DNA from: G963674835 sp963674835
GTDB taxonomy: Bacteria; Planctomycetota; Planctomycetia; Pirellulales; Thermoguttaceae
NCBI GenBank assembly: GCA_963674835.2
Contig: CAXXKC010000002.1
Location: 1,302,001-1,366,000 of the forward strand
Length of the DNA stretch: 64,000 nt
Direction: 5' to 3'
A model generated the notes under the pieces. The model was given only the letters and a program-made list of their open reading frames with translations, did not search any database and was not told the DNA's origin. Each line of letters opens with the position of its first letter. Position 1 is the first letter of the stretch. Made by a program: the position numbers and the translations under genes. This document shows positions 32,596-41,272 of the stretch, piece after piece.

Positions 32596-34620
32596 ATGCG
32601 TGCTTGGTGCTTGTCGATGCTTGTGGCCGCGTGCGTTGTGGTAGGTGTATCGCCGGTGCGGGCGATTGAGTTTCCCGGGCGACAGCCGGGCGCGGCGGTG
32701 GGCCGTTTCGAGCAGGATCGGCTGGTGTTGGCCAACGACGTGCTGTCCGTCGCGTGGCAGATTGCGCCTGATCGCATGCGGTTGGCCGAGATCGTCGATC
32801 GCATGAGTGGACGTACGCTGAGGCCGGCGGGCGAGGCGTTTCGCGTGCTTCTGCCGGACGGGCGGACCTGGACGGCATCGCAGATGCGCCGCGAGGGAAA
32901 CGTGAGCCTCGAGGCGATCGCGGCCGAGCCCGATGCGGTGCGGCAGGCGGATCGCTGCGCGGGAAAGCGGGCCGTGTTGAGCATGGTTTCGCCGGATGGC
33001 GCGTTGCGGGTGCGCTGGCAGGCGTCGATTCGCGATGGGGCCAACTGCGTCGTCCAGGAGGTGAGCCTGGAGGCCGCCAAGGCGGAGACGGCGGTGCAGG
33101 AAGTCGTGCTGTTCGATCTGGCCGCGCCGGACGCTCGCGTGGTGGGTGAGGTGGACGGCTCGCCGGTGGTGGTCGGCGGAGTGTTTCTGGCGGTAGAGCA
33201 TCCAACGGCCAACAATCGTGTGGAGCAGGGTCGCGCGGTCGGCTCGGCCCGCGTGCTGCGGCCACTGCGGCCGGCGAAACCGTGGTCGCGCACGGCAGCC
33301 ATCGGCGTGGTGCCGGCCGGGCAGCTTCGCCGTGGGTTCTTGTACTACGTGGAGCGTCGGCGGGTGCGGCCGTACTCGCCGTTTGTGCACTACAACTCGT
33401 GGTGGGACATTGCCTGGGGTGGGCGAAAGATGAACGAGGAGGAGTGTCTGACGGTGATCGGGCTGTTCGGACGCGAGTTGACTGAGAAGCGAAACGTGCG
33501 GCTGGACTCGTTCTGTTTCGACGACGGGTGGGACAACAACCAAACGCTGTGGGAGTTTAACCATGGTTTTCCAAAGGGGTTCACTCCGTTGAAGGAGGAG
33601 GCGGCGAAGTACGGGTCGGCGCTCGGAGTGTGGTTGTCGCCGTGGGGCGGCTATGGGAAGGAGAAGGAAGAGCGGCTGGCTTACGGGCGTTCACAGGGTT
33701 TTGAAATCAACGCTAAGGGGTTCTCGCTGGAGGGGCGGAAATATCGTGCGCGGTACCGCGACGCGTGCGTCGGGATGATCGAGAAGTACGGGGTGGACTT
33801 CTTCAAGTTCGACGGCGTGGCGCAGGGGATCGATTCGCGAGGGGCGGGGCCCTTTGCCGCCGACGTGGAATCGCTGCTGAGTCTAATCATGGAACTGCGG
33901 AGGCACAAACCGGATCTGTTCGTGAGCAACACGACTGGCACTTGGCCGTCACCGTATTGGCTCTGGTTTGGCGATTCGGTGTGGCGCAACGGGGCCGATT
34001 GGGGCGTGCAGGGTGCGGGCACGGTCCGGCAGCAATGGATTACATATCGGGATATGATCACGTACCGGATGATCGCGAGGCGAGCGCCCCTGTATCCGCT
34101 GAACTCGCTGATGATCGTGGCCGTATGCTACGCGCAGCACGCCAAGGAGATGGCCCACGACGTGCCCGACCTCGTGGACGAGATTCACATGGGATTTGCC
34201 GGCGGCACGCAGACGCTCGAACTGTACGTGACGCCGCAAATGATGAATCAGGACGCCTGGGATGCGCTGGCGGAGACCATCGGGTGGACGCGGCAAAACG
34301 CCGACGTGCTGGTGGACTCGCACTGGTTGGGAGGCGATCCGGGGAAAGCGGAACCCTATGGGTATGCTTCGTGGTCGCCGCGCAAGGGGATTCTGGCGTT
34401 GAGGAATCCGTCGGGCAAGGCGGTCGAGTTGCCGGTCGACGCGGCGGCGTTCGAGCTGCCGGAGGGCGCGCCGCGGCGTTATCGGCTGCACAGTGCGTTT
34501 GGAGGTGGTGGGCAACGCGAATTGCCGGTGCTGGAGGCAGGCCGGGCGGTGGCGGTACCGCTTCGCGCGTGGGAGACGCTCGTGCTAGAGGCTGTTCCGG
34601 CGGAGGGATCGTTGCAGTGA
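32596..34620 (+). CDS. secreted alpha-galactosidase-like glycoside hydrolase (GH36/clan D type)
   Basis: 674 residues. GAGGAGG five bases before ATG 32596 and the signal peptide 'CLSMLVAACVVVGVSPVRA' fix the start. An N-terminal beta-sandwich (about 25-270) is followed by a TIM barrel with 'DSFCFDDGWDNNQTLWEF', 'LGVWLSPWGGYG' and 'YGVDFFKFDGVAQG', the last resembling the K-x-D nucleophile segment of clan GH-D enzymes, and 'LFVSNTTGTWPSPYWLWFGD'. The C-terminal beta domain ends in 'LRAWETLVLEA'. Activity on alpha-galactosides or similar is inferred; the substrate may differ, since many GH36-like planctomycete proteins are uncharacterised. The next gene, corA, begins 15 bases later. Confidence 0.8.
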   Translation: MRAWCLSMLVAACVVVGVSPVRAIEFPGRQPGAAVGRFEQDRLVLANDVLSVAWQIAPDRMRLAEIVDRMSGRTLRPAGEAFRVLLPDGRTWTASQMRREGNVSLEAIAAEPDAVRQADRCAGKRAVLSMVSPDGALRVRWQASIRDGANCVVQEVSLEAAKAETAVQEVVLFDLAAPDARVVGEVDGSPVVVGGVFLAVEHPTANNRVEQGRAVGSARVLRPLRPAKPWSRTAAIGVVPAGQLRRGFLYYVERRRVRPYSPFVHYNSWWDIAWGGRKMNEEECLTVIGLFGRELTEKRNVRLDSFCFDDGWDNNQTLWEFNHGFPKGFTPLKEEAAKYGSALGVWLSPWGGYGKEKEERLAYGRSQGFEINAKGFSLEGRKYRARYRDACVGMIEKYGVDFFKFDGVAQGIDSRGAGPFAADVESLLSLIMELRRHKPDLFVSNTTGTWPSPYWLWFGDSVWRNGADWGVQGAGTVRQQWITYRDMITYRMIARRAPLYPLNSLMIVAVCYAQHAKEMAHDVPDLVDEIHMGFAGGTQTLELYVTPQMMNQDAWDALAETIGWTRQNADVLVDSHWLGGDPGKAEPYGYASWSPRKGILALRNPSGKAVELPVDAAAFELPEGAPRRYRLHSAFGGGGQRELPVLEAGRAVAVPLRAWETLVLEAVPAEGSLQ

Positions 34621-34635
34621 GGGGAGGATTTACCG

Positions 34636-35775
34636 ATGTGCGCCAAGATGCATCGCCGTAAGCGGGTGTGGCACAAGGTTCGGCGCAGGACTCCGCCGGG
34701 GACTGTTCCGGGAACGATCCATGTGGATCCCTCGGCGCCACGTCCCACAATCGAGGTGCTGGCGTACGACAAGGAGCGGATCGTCGAGGAGCGGATCGAG
34801 AATCTGGATCGGCTCGAGACGTTGCTGGGGCAATGGCCGGTGCTCTGGGTGAACGTTGTGGGGCTGGGGGACGCGGCGACGATCGCACGTCTCGGCAAGA
34901 TCTTCGGCTTGCACCCGTTGGCGCTGGAGGACGTCGTCAACGTACACCAGCGGGCAAAGCTGGAGGAGTATCGAGACCACCTGTTTCTCGTCGCCCGGCG
35001 GGTTGGGCTGGCGGAGCGGCTGGAAACGGAACAGTTCAGCATCTTCTTGGGAAAGAACTTCGTGGTGGTATTCCAGGAACGGCCTGGCGATTGTTTCGAC
35101 CCGGTGCGCCAGCGGATTCGGATGGACCGAGGAATCGTCCGCGCTCAAGGGCCCGACTATCTGGCCTACGCTCTGCTGGACGCGGTGATCGACTCGTACT
35201 TCCCGGTGCTCGAAGAGTACTCAGAGCAGATGGAACTGCTGGACGAGGCGGTCGCCGATCACAAGCCTGCGGAAACAGTCGGACGGATCCACGAGCTGCG
35301 CACGGAGCTGTTGGGATTGCGGCGGGCGATTTGGCCGCACCGCGAGTTGGTCAACGCGCTGGTGCGGGATCCGCATCCGCTGGTTTGCGACGCCACTCGC
35401 GTCTATCTGCGGGATTGCTTCGATCATACCGTGCAGATCATCGATATGGTCGAGACGTATCGGGAGATGTGCGCCGACCTGACCGACTACGCCATGATGA
35501 CGGCCGGGAACCGGCTGAACGAGATCATGAAGGTGTTGACGATCATCGCGACGATCTTCATTCCGCTAAGTTTCATCGTCGGGCTGTATGGGATGAACTT
35601 CCGGCCGGAGAGCTCGCCGTGGAATATGCCAGAGCTGCAATGGTACTGGGGATATCCGTATGCCCTGGGGCTGATGGCGGCGGTGGCGGCCGGATTGTTG
35701 GCGTATTTCTGGCACAAGGGATGGATCGGGGCGTCGCTGCGGGGGACCGGGGGTGGGCGAGATCGTGGGGAGTGA
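34636..35775 (+). CDS. corA: CorA-type magnesium/cobalt channel
   Basis: 379 residues, ATG 34636 with GGGGAGG nine bases upstream. A large cytosolic N-terminal domain ('LEDVVNVHQRAKLEEYRDHL') leads to the long stalk helix and two membrane helices at the C-terminus, joined by the signature loop 'FIVGLYGMNF' (Y-G-M-N). CorA pentamers let Mg2+ (and Co2+/Ni2+) into the cell and are gated by cytosolic Mg2+. The length is on the normal side of the family. It lies 15 bases behind the GH36-like gene, perhaps co-transcribed, though no functional tie is evident. A 92-bp dispersed repeat follows about 43 bases after the stop. Confidence 0.94.
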   Translation: MCAKMHRRKRVWHKVRRRTPPGTVPGTIHVDPSAPRPTIEVLAYDKERIVEERIENLDRLETLLGQWPVLWVNVVGLGDAATIARLGKIFGLHPLALEDVVNVHQRAKLEEYRDHLFLVARRVGLAERLETEQFSIFLGKNFVVVFQERPGDCFDPVRQRIRMDRGIVRAQGPDYLAYALLDAVIDSYFPVLEEYSEQMELLDEAVADHKPAETVGRIHELRTELLGLRRAIWPHRELVNALVRDPHPLVCDATRVYLRDCFDHTVQIIDMVETYREMCADLTDYAMMTAGNRLNEIMKVLTIIATIFIPLSFIVGLYGMNFRPESSPWNMPELQWYWGYPYALGLMAAVAAGLLAYFWHKGWIGASLRGTGGGRDRGE

Positions 35776-35818
35776 GCCGATGAGGGGAGAACCCGGCCGT
35801 GGGCGAAGAGTGCTCTGA

Positions 35819-35910
35819 AGCGCGTTAGGCGTATCTGTAGCGTGTATTTCGCTTTCGAAACCGCAGAAACACGCCGCCACGAACGCTACAGTTAAGTGCG
35901 ACACGCACTA
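35819..35910. repeat. 92-bp dispersed palindromic repeat, copy A
   Basis: Matches 62031-62122 over the full 92 bases with 10 differences and no gap. It contains a long stem (TGTAGCGT at 35836-35843 with ACGCTACA at 35883-35890, and an inner GTGT/ACAC plus TTTC/GAAA pairing) and a short perfect hairpin AGTGCG-ACA-CGCACT at its end. It lies just after corA. Probably a non-autonomous mobile or REP-type element. Confidence 0.8.
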
Positions 35911-36005
35911 TTGGGTCCTGCATTGGAACTGGAACGAGGCCGACCATCGGGAGGTCGAAAGATCAGGATTGGGTTGGACCCCTTGTTCCGTTTTCAATAC
36001 AGGCA

Positions 36006-36012
36006 TCAATAA
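36006..36012 (+). repeat. target-site duplication, left copy
   Basis: TCAATAA, identical to 37444-37450, directly flanking the IS. The duplicated target includes the glgC stop codon. Because the terminal bases of the IS can pair either way, the duplication could be counted as 5 to 7 bases. Confidence 0.75.
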
Positions 36013-36028
36013 CTCGACTTTTGCACTT
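36013..36028 (+). repeat. IS terminal inverted repeat, left
   Basis: CTCGACTTTTGCACTT, the exact reverse complement of 37428-37443. Confidence 0.9.
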
Positions 36029-37330
36029 TTAGGCGGCAACGGCCGCGGTGTTTTGTAGGGCATCGAGGATTTTTCGTTGATCGTGCTTGGAAACTGGTAG
36101 CGAGAAAATCGTGTAGCGGAGATTTTCGTGGCGCAAGGTCCCCAGCATATCGGCGAAGGAGTAGGTTGCCTTCTGAGGATACCACGGATGGTGCGGAAGA
36201 TGCGCATGGCGATATCCGACGGTGGCGAACCAGAGGACGACAACGCCATACAAGAGCATGGCCAGAGGGGCCGTGCGCTCGACACTTCGTCGCGACCAAC
36301 TCGGTGGTTCTTCGAATCCCAAGTGGCCCTTGGCACTCTCAAAAGTGACCTCGATGGTCCAGCGGAGGCTGTATCAGCCCAGGATCTCTTCGGCCGACGC
36401 TTCAGCCACGGTCGAAAAGAAGGCCTGCCGTCCCCGTTTCCCTTGGAGCGAGTCGATGGCCACGACGCGAATTGGGCGGTTAGGATGGTGAAAGGTGTGC
36501 GCTACAATATCGACCAGGCGAATCGTATCGTGGCGACCATAAAGATCGACCGTCACACGCCGCGCACGCCCCTCCAGCAGGGTCGCAGGGGTAGGCAAAC
36601 GTTCGCCTCGCTTCCGGGGCCGCCCCTTGCCAGGAAGTCGTGGAGGTGGGGGAGCATACAGCCGCGCATCCAAACGCAGGTAGCTGGTCAGTTCGCAATT
36701 GCTCGGCAGCCCGTCGCGCAACGTCCATCCGCTGTAGGCGGCATCTCCCAGCAGGTGAAACCGGCGAGTGGGATAGGATCGGCACAGCAACTGTACCAGT
36801 TGCAGGGCCAGTTCCGGACGCGTGCGGTGGACGCGACGGTGTTGGGCGGCTTTCGCCTGGTTGAGGTACAGGCGAAAGAGAATCGGCAGGCAGAAGCAGC
36901 GATCCGTCAGTTGAGGAAACCGCACGACAACTCCCAAGATGACCCAACTATGTCCCCAACTGGTCACCGCCTTGACGTTCTTCAACAACGGGTCATGGTG
37001 CCAACCCACCCCATAGATCTTCTTGCCTCGCTTCCGCGCCAGCGTGTCATCGACAACCAAGAAGATGGTCTTTCCCAGGAAGGGCTCCATCCAGGGCACC
37101 AGGGACAGCCCCAGCGCATCCAGCGACCAATGCGCGTGGGAGAAGAAACGATGGAAACACGACCAGTGTTTGGGGAGTACTTGAGGAACTGCCCGAAGCA
37201 TGCTCGTCACGGTTCGGTGTTGGGCCAACAGCCATCCCGCTGCAATTCGCACAAATGTTTGCCGGCTGGGGGACGTCATCTTTCCGGCCAATGCCTGCAA
37301 AATATCCAAGACTGAGGGTACGATGATCAT
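36029..37330 (-). pseudogene. IS4-superfamily transposase with an in-frame nonsense codon
   Basis: The full frame would be 433 codons with one internal TGA at 36374-36376. The first 318 residues carry the first two acidic residues of the DDE site ('FLVVDDTLARKRGKK' and 'FHLLGDAAYSG'). After the TGA the same frame goes on with 'YSLRWTIEVTFESAKGHLGF', a perfect Y-x2-R-x3-E-x6-K signature containing the catalytic Glu, and runs to a normal end at 36029. In relatives the residue before this Tyr is commonly Trp, so a TGG to TGA change is the likely cause. The shortened product lacks the catalytic Glu and should be inactive; the element can move only if helped in trans or by readthrough. Confidence 0.88.
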
Positions 37331-37427
37331 GGCGAGTCCTCCTTGTCAGACGGTTTGTGTTTGTCCATTCAAACCATTCTGGCAGAGGCTCGCCCTTTTT
37401 CTAGAAAGCCACTACTGCTAGCACAAT

Positions 37428-37443
37428 AAGTGCAAAAGTCGAG
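37428..37443 (-). repeat. IS terminal inverted repeat, right
   Basis: AAGTGCAAAAGTCGAG, pairs with 36013-36028 over all 16 bases. Confidence 0.9.
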
Positions 37444-37450
37444 TCAATAA
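37444..37450 (+). repeat. target-site duplication, right copy (contains glgC stop)
   Basis: TCAATAA, same as 36006-36012. On the minus strand TTATTGA gives the final T, the Y codon's last bases and the TGA stop of glgC. Confidence 0.75.
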
Positions 37451-38709
37451 AGGGTCCAGTTGTCGGGGAGAACTCCGTTCTTGGTGATGACGGGGATGCC
37501 GTCGCAGATCATGCACGGGCCGGATTCCTCGCTGTCCTGGAGGTTCTGCGCGTTGATCACGCGGGCATTGCAGCCGATACGGCAGTTCTTGTCGATGATG
37601 GCGCCTTCGATAACCGTATTGTCGCCGATCACCAGAGGTTGGCTGGGATCGGCGAGCTCGTAGTAGTCGTTGCCCATCAGGATCGAGTTCCGGATGGTGA
37701 CATTGCGACCAATGCGGCAGCGCAGACCGATGATGCTGTGCTCGATCGTGGTCCCGGTCTCGACCGTGCACCCATCGGCCATGAGGGTTCGGCTGATCGT
37801 GGCACCGTTGATATAACTCGGCGGCAGGAACCGGGGGCGGCTGTAGATGGGCTGCGAGGCAGAGAGGAGCTGGAAAGGCGGATTGTCGGAGGCCAGCGCC
37901 AGGTTGGCCTCGTAGAAGGCGCGGATGGTTCCGATATCTTCCCAGTAGCCGTCGAATAGGTGGGCGTGGACGCGATGGGCGGCGATGGCGGCGGGGAGTA
38001 TTTCTTTGCCGAAGTCGGGAGCCGATTCCCGCTTGAGCAGGTCGAAAAGCATGGAGCGATTGAACAGGTAGATTCCGGTGCTGGCCAGACAGTCGCGCCC
38101 CCGGCTCGCGATGCCGCGGGCATCGATCCAGGCAGGGTCGGTCCGCACGGGGGCGAGCGCCTCCTCGGTTTGAGGCTTCTCGACGAAGCTGACGATCTGG
38201 CCGTTCTCGTTCATGCGCATGATGCCGAGACCGGACGCCTCATGGCTGTGGACGGGAACGGTCGAGATGGTCACGTCGGCGCCGGACTCGCAATGGCAGC
38301 GGATCATCTCGCGGTAGTCCATGCGGTAGAGCTGGTCGCCCGAAAGAATGAGGATGTGCTCGATCTCGGGCTGCTGAAAATAGGGGAGATTCTGGCGGAC
38401 GGCGTCGGCGGTGCCTTGGTACCAGTCGGAACGGCCGAAGGTCTGCTGCGCGGCGAGGATTTCGACGAAGCCGCCGTTAAAAGGGTCAAACTTGTACGTG
38501 CCCGCAATGTGGCGGTGCAGACTGACCGAATTGAATTGCGTGAGAACGAAGATGCGGTTCAGCCCACTGTTAATGCAATTGGACAGAGGGATGTCGATCA
38601 ATCGATACTTGCCGGCCAAGGGAACGGCAGGCTTGGAGCGAAACTTCGTGAGGGGATAGAGACGCGTTCCGCGTCCCCCGCCTAGCACCAACGTAACCAC
38701 ACTCTTCAT
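37444..38709 (-). CDS. glgC: glucose-1-phosphate adenylyltransferase (ADP-glucose pyrophosphorylase)
   Basis: 421 residues. It makes ADP-glucose from glucose 1-phosphate and ATP, the first committed step of bacterial glycogen synthesis. Seen: nucleotidyl-transferase start 'LVLGGGRGTRLYPLTKFRSK', 'YQGTADAVRQNL', 'LILSGDQLYRMDY', 'FVEKP' and 'HLFDGYWEDIGTIRAFYEAN', then the left-handed beta-helix of the regulatory C-terminal domain ('HSIIGLRCRIGRNVTIRNSI'). Length is normal. The gene is divergent from glgX. Its stop TGA (37444-37446) lies in the target duplication of the neighbouring IS, so the coding sequence is unchanged, but its original downstream region has been pushed 1.4 kb away. Confidence 0.96.
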   Translation of the reverse strand: MKSVVTLVLGGGRGTRLYPLTKFRSKPAVPLAGKYRLIDIPLSNCINSGLNRIFVLTQFNSVSLHRHIAGTYKFDPFNGGFVEILAAQQTFGRSDWYQGTADAVRQNLPYFQQPEIEHILILSGDQLYRMDYREMIRCHCESGADVTISTVPVHSHEASGLGIMRMNENGQIVSFVEKPQTEEALAPVRTDPAWIDARGIASRGRDCLASTGIYLFNRSMLFDLLKRESAPDFGKEILPAAIAAHRVHAHLFDGYWEDIGTIRAFYEANLALASDNPPFQLLSASQPIYSRPRFLPPSYINGATISRTLMADGCTVETGTTIEHSIIGLRCRIGRNVTIRNSILMGNDYYELADPSQPLVIGDNTVIEGAIIDKNCRIGCNARVINAQNLQDSEESGPCMICDGIPVITKNGVLPDNWTLY

Positions 38710-39028
38710 AGCGGATATTCCATTCTGTATTTGTGCTGCGTCGTGGGTGAGCCATGGGGTGCGTCGGCCCCAGACAGGGGAAATTGCCTACGCCGTGGGT
38801 GTCCTGTGGCTCCCGCACGACCGACGGCTGACGCAGGAGTGGCAGACAAACGACTAATCTTAGGCAAAAGCGGACGCGGATGGAACCGGCCGGCAGTTGG
38901 CGACGCCGTAAACTGCTGTAGAGTATTGTGAGGGGCCGGGGCTGCGGTCTTGGGTGGCCATACACCCTTCTTTTGGGCCGGTACTATAGTTGTGTTGGGC
39001 GCAAAGGGTCGGAAACGGAGCCGGTCGA
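38710..39028. other. divergent intergenic region glgC / glgX
   Basis: About 319 bases that must hold the promoters of both arms of the glycogen/trehalose cluster. A TATAGT-like -10 element at about 38985 lies close before glgX, but no matching -35 element is convincing. No gene seen. Confidence 0.45.
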
Positions 39029-41263
39029 ATGGGGAAAGCCGTTCGGAGCGCGAGCAAGGCTGGCGTCAAAGCGTCTGGGACGCCGAGCGTACGGGTGTGG
39101 CCGGGGCGGCCGTATCCTCAGGGGGCCACATGGGACGGCGGCGGCGTGAACTTCGCCATCTTCTCGGAGCATGCTACCCGGGTGGAGTTGTGCCTGTTTG
39201 ACGGAATCAACGCGAAGAAGGAAACGCATCGGATTCCGCTGCCGGAACAGACGGACCTGGTGTGGCATGGGTATTTGCCCGACGCCTTTCCGGGACAGCT
39301 CTACGGCTACAGGGTGCACGGTCCCTATGATCCGAAGCAAGGGATGCGATTCAATCCGCATAAGATCGTCCTGGATCCGTACGCGACGGCGATCGGGCGC
39401 GATCTGCGATGGTCGGACAGGATGTTCGGCTATCGGATCGGCGACGCCGAGGAAGATCTGTCGCTGGACAAGCGGGACAACGGGGCACACGCGCCGCTGG
39501 CCGTGGTGCTCGACCCGGCATTCACATGGGGGGACGACCGGCCGCCGCGAACGCCGTGGCACAAGACGGTCATGTACGAGCTGCACGTAAAGGGTTTCAC
39601 GAAACTGCATCCGGATGTGCCGGAGCGTTTGCGAGGAACGTACCTGGGGCTGGCGTCGGCGCCGTCGATCGCTCACCTGAAGCGATTGGGCGTGACGGCG
39701 GTGGAGCTGATGCCCGTGCATCACCGTGTGGACGATCGCCATCTGGTGGAGCGGGGGTTGAACAACTACTGGGGGTACAACACGCTTTCGTTCTTCGCGC
39801 CCGACACCCGTTACGCGGTGGCCGACGGCATCGGCGAGTCGGTGGTGGAGTTCAAGCGGATGGTTCACTCGCTTCACTCGGCTGGCCTGGAAGTGATTCT
39901 GGACGTGGTGTACAACCACACGGCGGAAGGGAGCCATCTGGGCCCGACGCTGTCACTGCGAGGCATCGACAACGCGGCGTACTACCGATTGGTGGCAGAT
40001 AACCCTCGCTACTACATGGACTATACCGGCTGTGGGAACACGTTGAACATGCGGCATCCACGCGTGCTGCAGTTGATTATGGACAGCTTGCGCTACTGGG
40101 TGCTCGAGATGCACGTGGACGGGTTTCGCTTCGACCTGGCCAGCGCCCTGGCCCGCGAGTTGCACGAGGTCGACAAGCTGGGTGCGTTCTTCGACATCAT
40201 TCACCAGGATCCGGTCCTCTCGCAAGTCAAACTCATCGCGGAGCCATGGGACCTGGGCGAAGGGGGCTACCAGGTCGGAAATTTCCCGATCGGCTGGACG
40301 GAGTGGAACGGCAAATACCGGGACGCGATCCGGCGGTTCTGGCGCGGGGACGGCGGACTGGTCTCCGAGTTCGCCACGCGGTTCTGCGGGAGCAGCGATC
40401 TGTACGAGCAGAGCAGCCGCCGGCCATACGCGAGCATCAACTTCATCACGGCCCATGACGGTTTCACGTTGGAGGACTTGGTCAGCTACAACGAAAAGCA
40501 TAACGACGCAAACGGCGACGACAACGCGGACGGAGAATCCAACAACCTCAGCTGGAACTGCGGGGTGGAAGGGCCGACGGAGGATCCCGAGATCGCGGCG
40601 CTGCGCGAGCGACAGAAGCGGAACTTTCTCGCCACGCTGATGCTCTCGCAGGGAGTGCCGATGATCCGTGCCGGCGACGAGTTCGGCAACTCGCAGGGAG
40701 GGAACAACAATGCCTACTGCCAAGACAACGAGATCAGTTGGTTGGACTGGAACCAGGCCGCCGAGCAGGAGAAGCTCGTGGAGCTGGTCGCCACCGTGAT
40801 CCGCCTGAAGCTGACGGAGCCGGTATTGCATCGGCGCAAGTTCTTCCAGGGTCGTGCGCTGCGCGGCTCAGAAATCAAGGACATTTCCTGGTTCGATCCG
40901 ACCGGGCACGAAATGACGGACGAGGCGTGGAACGCCGGGTTCGTGCGGTGTCTCGGCGTGCGGCTGGCGGGAGACGTAATCGACGACGTCGACGAGGTCG
41001 GCAACTCGATGGCCGGCGACACGCTTCTGCTGCTGCTCAACGCGGCCGCAGAGGAGATCTGTTTTTCGCTGCCCGAGCACGGTCCGGGCAAACGCTGGAA
41101 TCGGTTGTTGGACACGCAAGACCCGGAGTCCGAGCCGACGACGTACTTGATGGGAGACAAGTATCCACTTCACGGTCGGTCGCTGTGCGTGCTGCGAATC
41201 GAGGAGATCGCCGAAGGCAGCGACGCACGGCCAGATGCAACAGTGAGCAGAACTGGTGCGTAG
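39029..41263 (+). CDS. glgX: glycogen debranching enzyme / isoamylase type
   Basis: 744 residues. ATG 39029 has GGAG eight bases upstream; an upstream TTG in frame is not needed. It hydrolyses alpha-1,6 branches of glycogen. An N-terminal CBM48 ('GATWDGGGVNFAIFSEHATR') is followed by a GH13 barrel (GlgX/TreX subgroup): 'VILDVVYNHTAEGSHLGP', nucleophile Asp in 'VDGFRFDLASALARE', acid/base Glu in 'LIAEPWDLGEGGYQVGNFP', and 'FITAHDGFTLEDLVSYN'. The C-terminal beta domain is complete. First gene of a six-gene rightward run; treS starts only 9 bases after its stop. Confidence 0.94.
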   Translation: MGKAVRSASKAGVKASGTPSVRVWPGRPYPQGATWDGGGVNFAIFSEHATRVELCLFDGINAKKETHRIPLPEQTDLVWHGYLPDAFPGQLYGYRVHGPYDPKQGMRFNPHKIVLDPYATAIGRDLRWSDRMFGYRIGDAEEDLSLDKRDNGAHAPLAVVLDPAFTWGDDRPPRTPWHKTVMYELHVKGFTKLHPDVPERLRGTYLGLASAPSIAHLKRLGVTAVELMPVHHRVDDRHLVERGLNNYWGYNTLSFFAPDTRYAVADGIGESVVEFKRMVHSLHSAGLEVILDVVYNHTAEGSHLGPTLSLRGIDNAAYYRLVADNPRYYMDYTGCGNTLNMRHPRVLQLIMDSLRYWVLEMHVDGFRFDLASALARELHEVDKLGAFFDIIHQDPVLSQVKLIAEPWDLGEGGYQVGNFPIGWTEWNGKYRDAIRRFWRGDGGLVSEFATRFCGSSDLYEQSSRRPYASINFITAHDGFTLEDLVSYNEKHNDANGDDNADGESNNLSWNCGVEGPTEDPEIAALRERQKRNFLATLMLSQGVPMIRAGDEFGNSQGGNNNAYCQDNEISWLDWNQAAEQEKLVELVATVIRLKLTEPVLHRRKFFQGRALRGSEIKDISWFDPTGHEMTDEAWNAGFVRCLGVRLAGDVIDDVDEVGNSMAGDTLLLLLNAAAEEICFSLPEHGPGKRWNRLLDTQDPESEPTTYLMGDKYPLHGRSLCVLRIEEIAEGSDARPDATVSRTGA

Positions 41264-41272
41264 GAGCAACGG

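Larger units (their letters stand above)
36013..37443 (-). mobile_element. IS4-superfamily insertion sequence
   Basis: A 1,431-bp element with perfect 16-bp terminal inverted repeats (36013-36028 and 37428-37443) flanked by TCAATAA on both sides. It holds one DDE transposase gene on the minus strand, broken by a nonsense codon. The YREK signature places it in the IS4 superfamily; the exact group is not determined (a 7-8-bp duplication would fit the ISPepr1 group). It inserted at the very end of glgC. Confidence 0.9.

Noticed and set aside
34668..35783. 371-codon frame on the same strand overlapping corA
   Set aside because: Gly/Arg/Ala-rich shadow in another phase; corA has all family motifs and a strong ribosome binding site.
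36374..36376. TGA in the transposase as recoded Trp or selenocysteine
   Set aside because: Other genes here use TGA as a normal stop (for example glgC, cobO), and no SECIS-like context is evident; a simple nonsense mutation is more likely.
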